From Coptis chinensis (lineage: Eukaryota; Streptophyta; Magnoliopsida; Ranunculales; Ranunculaceae), in NCBI GenBank assembly GCA_015680905.1, contig CM027377.1, forward strand, positions 7,774,501-7,838,500: 64,000 nt of DNA. The letters are read 5' to 3'. This document shows, piece by piece, positions 59,186 to 64,000 of the stretch. The translations under genes were made by a program, and so were the position numbers. The first letter of the stretch is position 1, and every line of letters begins with the position of its first letter. Below the pieces are notes generated by a model. That model saw only the letters and a list, made by a program, of their open reading frames with translations. It searched no databases and was not told the DNA's origin.

Positions 59186-60843
59186 TAACAGCCGATTGGA
59201 CTTGCTCCAACAACCAAGAAGGCGAGAACGTGTGCTATTTGCTAGTATCATTTTGTCTTACCAGTGACAATCATTCAACTTGCCATCAGATTGGCTAAGG
59301 CCACTGAGCCTAAGAATTTTGTCATTTGTTGGTGCATGCCCATGGATTTCATCTATGGCACGTAATTTTAGTTTTTTTTTCAAGCAATGGGCCTCACCTC
59401 CCTCTATCCGGATCCGTTCCACTTATCCTCCCTCAAGTCTCCATTCTCCAATACACACTTAATTAACCCCCCCTCCGTTTAAGCCGTCAAAAAAAAAAAC
59501 TTGTTTTCATAAAGTAACAAAATAAATATTTATTTCCGCATGGGATTTTATTTCTTTTTATACCCTTTCACTTTTTAGAACCACATTCACCACGAAAGAA
59601 AGCAATTTTTTATTTTTTGTTTTGAATATGAAGAAGGACAACAAACACCATAAATAACAACACTATAACTCACCATGTATTTAAGTTTTCTTTTTGTGAT
59701 TTGAGCTTGTCGCTCTCTCAATCACTATTGATTTCTCCTTCAATCCTCTTTAATTCCACTCAAAAATTAGTTTCGATAGATTTGGTTTGAGTTCAATTTT
59801 GATTTGCATAGATGAGCTTCTATATTGAAATTGAATGTTTGAACTTGTGTTCTTCAATTGATTATATTCCTGTGTTTTTTTGTTTCTTTATTTCTCAATG
59901 CTTAATTGGTAATATTTGTTGTGTGTGTGTTTTTTTTTTCTTTTTGTCTAAAAATCAGTGTGTAAATAAATTTATTTTTACATAGAAATTCCACTAGGTA
60001 AGTGTATTTTTTTCATACAAATTTGACTATGTAAATATATTTTACTATAGGAAATGCAAATCTTGTTTGGTTCTTCAGTCAACTCTTAGATCTAGTTTTC
60101 TTGCTTTGCAAAATAACTTTTTTCAAGTTCTACTATGCAAATTTACTTTTTGCATATGAATTATGCTATGTAAACGTATTTTTTCATTGAACTTAAACTA
60201 TGTAAATTTTTACATAGAAATTCCACTGTGTAAATGCATATTTTCATAGAAATTGTACTATGCAAACATATTGTTTGCTTTTTCAATCAACTTTTAGACT
60301 CAGCTTTTTTGCTTTGGAAAATGTTTTTCTTTTAAAAAAAAAATCAAAGATTTTTCGATAAATTATGTTTAGATGTCTTTTTTTCTAAGAACCAAACTTG
60401 TTTTTCGATATTCTCGGTGATTTTTTGGAAGATCTTGATTTCTCATATCTCAAAAATAACAGGTCTCTCGTATCTAGAAATGGATAAATGAAGGTGACAA
60501 TGATAGAGGTATTTTGCTCATTTGTAGATTTATTTTTTGGTTTTGAGAAAATAGAGAGGTTTTGTGGGTTGGTCCGCAACGAGGGGCTTTTTATGTAACC
60601 AAATTATATAACTTTAAGGGAGGCTATTATTATTACTTTTAAGTGGGGGATAATTAAATAATTTCAGTGACTAGGGGTTTTTCTAAATTATTAATAAAGT
60701 GGTAGGTTGTTCTAATTTTAGTGAGGGAGGTGTTTCTAAATTAGATAAATAAGGAGATCATAAATTGCCTATTCGAAAGTGAGGTCATATAGTGTAGAGA
60801 TCAATTGGAGAAGAACAAATTTCAAATTTCATTTTACATCATG

Positions 60844-61322
60844 GGAGGGGTTCTAGGGACATATTTTATCTTGACACGTAAACAAACTCAAAATCGCTAT
60901 GACATTTATAAGTTTTTTATTATGCTAATTTTTTGTAAATATAATCTCATAACTATTCTAAATATTGTCACAAATAATAAAAAAAATCAAAATTTTCTAA
61001 ATTTGCCAAATATAATATCAAAAATGGTGAAAATGAACGGTCTACAATTAACCAAATTTTGTAAATTGTTAACTACATTTGGCAAGTTTGAAATTTTTTG
61101 ATTTTTTTTATTATTTGTGATAATGTTTATAATAAAATTTAAAATGTCCACAATATGAGATCATATCTACAAAAATTTAACATTTTAATCCAAAATTTAT
61201 AAAACTGTCCTAAATTATTTCGATTCAAACAAATTTATTACCTTTCTTCTAATTTAAAAGTTTTTTTTGTATATGGAAATGAAAATAAAATATTTGTTAC
61301 AAATGTCCCTATAACCCCTCCT
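60844..61322. mobile_element. fold-back element, about 480 bp
   Basis: Left ggaggggttctagggacat, right (inward) ggaggggttatagggacat. The inner arms around 60964-61010 and 61078-61126 are nearly perfect complements (cacaaataataaaaa and tttgccaaat). The left ORF 60805-61101 merely runs along an arm. No target-site duplication was identified. Confidence 0.65.
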
Positions 61323-63157
61323 TATAGAGATCATATCCAATCTAAATGATGAAGTAAAAAATAATTTGATCTTTAAAAGTATCCACTAAATCTATTGAAT
61401 TGAAATTTCAATGAAAAAAAGTTCTATGTGTGCACTGTGCAGGCAGGATATGTCCAATTTGAGCTTGGTCCATTATACATTTTAACAGCAATATCAAACA
61501 ATATGTGCAATACTAAGACAAATATTTCGTTTGCTTGTGGCTAGTACGAGTCTATGACTATTTGATATCCTACAAAATGAAAAGTTTACCTCTTCGCTTC
61601 GTGCAAAGGTCGGGTCGTCAGGCAGACGAACACCAGACGTCAACTTTCACTATCCAATTCCTTCATTTCACACATCTCGAGCCTCGAGGATATTGTAACC
61701 AACAAACCGATTTACTGGGTCAATGATGGAACGGAATCTAGTCAAACCGGAATCTGTCAGTCAACTTGTGTCCGAGAAAAGATCTTGTCGTTGCAGAAAA
61801 TAATGTACGGAAACCGAAATTAAACTCAAAATTATATTCTGCATGAAAATGTCATTCGAATCCGATTCGGTGTAGCCAGTTGATAACTTGACACTGAAAA
61901 CCCACTTGCCTTCTCTGCTACGTCACGTTCTTTTTATGCCTAATTCACGCTACAACTGTCAGCGCTACCACATGCGGTTCCGAACGTGGTCAAGTTGTCT
62001 ATCATTTAATGCGCGTTGGCTGCGCTTTATAGCACATACGTGTCAGACATGGGTCCCTTTTGCTTCGTTTCCCGTTGTTGTTAACGGGGGTCCACCGGTA
62101 TTCTGTCTCTCTAATAGTCTAATATATACTGTCTTAGTGAATAAAAACCCAGCAGTGGGAATAGGCCCTTCATCATAAACTGCCCAAATCCCATGTGCCT
62201 CCTCAAAAGGCAAATTAAGAAAAATAAAAAGGAAAGGAAAAAATGGGATAGCATAAAGCAAAAATTTCTGTCTTCTCCATATTCTCTCTATATGTAGTGT
62301 CAAATTGTCAATATTGAAATAAAGTTAAGTGATATTTGTATTTAGAACACGACTAATGATATCGATCTAGTACATAAATTGTTGGCCAACTTTATTTAAA
62401 AATATTGATGTTTGAATAGTTGAATTACATTTGTGTCACCAAGACATTGTCAAAGTCAATCCCAAATTTTTAGCAATATCAAACAAGTTCAGTTCCATTT
62501 TGAGAATAAAACAAATAAAAAATTATTATATTAATATGTAAAAAAATTATTTTGAAAATCACTTTAAAATAAAATAAAATAAAACTTTGGACGGCACAAG
62601 TTTTAATGTCTCATTTTTAGAATTAAAATAAAGTGAAATTGGGTATAACAATTGCATTTTTTGATGGTTTTAAATGCAGGCATGTCCAAATTTTTAAGCA
62701 AATGCGTTGATGATGCTCTCATTGATTCTTACTTCAAAAGTATAAGAAAACACATACCTGATAAAGAGAGATCATTCTCTCCACAACATTGAGAGATCGG
62801 GCCAAATAGCCGTTAGATAAGATAAGTAGCATTTGAGTTGGAAGTTGTCTGATTAGGCATTTGAGTTATCTGTAGCCATTAATAAATGAATTTTTCAAAA
62901 TATGTGTAATTTTTAAATAGTTAGATGCATTTCTTATGAAATCGGAAATATCTATATGAAGTTTAGGACAACATGTAATCATTGTCGAGTTTAAACTGTA
63001 CGGAACTTTCAGGGAGGGGCTCAAACTATAAAGTACGAAATGAATATATGAAAAATAATTTTGAAATAATAAAGAAAAAAAAAACTATAAAGTAAATTAT
63101 GAGACATTGGCATATATGACACATTAGATCTAGTTGCAATTATGCCAATATCACTGC

Positions 63158-63235
63158 CATAGTACAAAATATCATGCGAGGTCAATATTTTGGTATTGTT
63201 AATTTATGATATTTATGGTATATACCACCTATTTA
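63158..63235. repeat. short fragment of the CATAGTACAAAATATC family
   Basis: It carries the same 16-bp terminus as the element at 45642, followed by gatattt-type motifs. The other end was not found. Confidence 0.5.
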
Positions 63236-63427
63236 GGGTTGGTAAAATGAGGTTTGGAATGGGCGAATGTTGGCAAATCGTCTTATTTATTGTGATATAT
63301 CTAAATGTTTCGGTGATAAGAGGAGGTTAAATTAGAAAATCAGAAACAATTTTATAAAATTTCAAATTTTTCGATAATATTAACTTAATAATTTTTTTGA
63401 ATTCAATAGTTCATAAAAGGGTGATCT

Positions 63428-64000
63428 TAGACACACTCATAAAAACACTCCTATATCCCAACTTTAAAATAAATAAATAAATTTGTTTTAGGCACATTTA
63501 TATTCATAAATTACTATTTATTTTATTAGGCGTACTCATGACAAAACAATTTATTTATTATAATATATTAAGGACCCAATACTAAGTTTTTCACTTGTAA
63601 CTGAAAAAGAACAAGAACATGTTATTCTTATTCTATTAAAAAAAACGATGTTGATTTCTTCTTTAGTAACCTCTTATTTAACAACATTTCTCTCACTAAT
63701 AAACATGCAAACACCTACTTTTGATTTGAATCAACCATACCAAAGTAATGAAAATGAATACCAACCTAATGAGGATGAAGAAAAAAAAAATCAAAATCAA
63801 ATTTTGATGAATGGGGAAATAAGAAGATTATTGAAAAAAAGGCATGCGTTGTTTTTTGTTTTGTTTTTTTGCCCTTATTGGAAATACCCCAAATTAATTT
63901 GGATATGATTATTGGATTGAGGCGGTTGTTGGGGTATGACAACAACTTTTGTTAGTTATGGAGTATATGAGTGTTTTTATGGGTGTGTGAGTGTGTGCAA
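63428..64000. mobile_element. terminal-inverted-repeat element, right end at or beyond window edge
   Basis: cacactcataaaaacactc at 63432 is the inverse of gagtgtttttatgggtgtg at about 63969, with further matches (ctatatccc/ggagtatat). A small ORF lies between them. Whether the element is complete cannot be judged. Confidence 0.5.
63705..63908 (+). CDS. small hypothetical ORF inside the right-edge element
   Basis: It starts MQTPTFDLNQPYQSNE, then an Asn/Glu-rich acidic stretch (EDEEKKNQNQ) and a basic run (RRLLKKRH), ending after 67 residues in a hydrophobic tail. I do not recognise it. A Phe-Asp-Leu-Asn start is seen in some plant transposases, which with the inverted repeats around it hints at a truncated transposase N-terminus. 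An upstream in-frame Met at 63648 would add a hydrophobic stretch and is less convincing. Confidence 0.2.
   Translation: MQTPTFDLNQPYQSNENEYQPNEDEEKKNQNQILMNGEIRRLLKKRHALFFVLFFCPYWKYPKLIWI

Larger units (their letters stand above)
48524..59207. mobile_element. PIF/Harbinger DNA transposon, interrupted by two solo LTRs
   Basis: Inverted ends: GAGCAAGTCCAATGGAGG at 48524 and, inward from 59207, GAGCAAGTCCAATCGGCTG. The 3-bp duplication caa lies on both sides (48521-48523, 59208-59210); PIF elements make 3-bp duplications. Subterminal inverted blocks with gacggcagaaactat or gacagcagaaactct lie near 48690 and 58420. It encodes both proteins of the superfamily, converging: a Myb-like ORF (52532-53430, plus) and a HARBI1-like transposase (58120-53614, minus). 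Without the solo LTRs its length is about 3.8 kb. Both genes are broken. Confidence 0.9.
59211..63427. other. AT-rich intergenic DNA, no gene recognised
   Basis: ORFs are short and lack family motifs. It contains a degenerate tandem array (about 59955-60265) of units with tatgtaaat and cata-gaaatt, and the fold-back element at 60844-61322. Confidence 0.5.

Overview
This is nuclear DNA of a flowering plant, most likely a eudicot. The sequence is AT-rich. It carries plant-specific element families (Athila/Tat-like gypsy, CACTA/En-Spm, PIF/Harbinger, Helitron, Mutator- and hAT-type MITEs, LINEs), a plant cytosolic sulfotransferase and a ROP-GTPase pseudogene. Only one gene looks intact, the intronless sulfotransferase at 18909-19928 (+). 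Nearly everything else is transposable elements, often nested and dated relative to one another by target-site duplications (TSDs) that can be read directly.

Layout. 1-9719: 3' part of a decayed Ty3/gypsy element with gag-protease remains, no reverse transcriptase or integrase, two related extra ORFs, four polypurine-tract-like motifs and a 3' LTR (8069-9719). 9720-18400: no confident gene; a perfect 32-bp-arm palindrome (13907-13972), a Mutator-type MITE (14325-15070), and a degenerate inverted-repeat element (about 15548-18402) holding a minisatellite of palindromic units. 18403-19928: promoter and sulfotransferase. 20233-25930: LINE fragments, a Mutator-type element with a 480-nt fold-back (20650-21547), two 5'-truncated LINE insertions with TSDs, and a SINE-like copy.

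26071-44856 is a Russian-doll nest. A hAT-type MITE is split by a Helitron (26261-44525), whose 3' hairpin is split by a 17.8-kb CACTA element (26683-44502). The CACTA element holds TNP2-like and TNPA-like transposase pseudogenes (minus strand), a solo LTR inside the TNPA-like gene, about 2.6 kb that resembles plant mitochondrial DNA, and a captured type-II ROP GTPase pseudogene (plus strand). 45126-48256 is a cluster of smaller inverted-repeat elements, some nested. 48524-59207 is a PIF/Harbinger element with its Myb-like ORF and HARBI1-like transposase, both broken and interrupted by two solo LTRs that seem to be one family in opposite orientations. 59211-64000 is AT-rich intergenic DNA with a fold-back element and a further terminal-inverted-repeat element cut by the window edge.

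The genes do not form a pathway. The transposase pairs (TNP2/TNPA; HARBI1/Myb-like) are the usual two-protein sets of their superfamilies, and all carry stops or frameshifts here. All element assignments come from visible termini, TSDs and protein motifs; no database search was possible.
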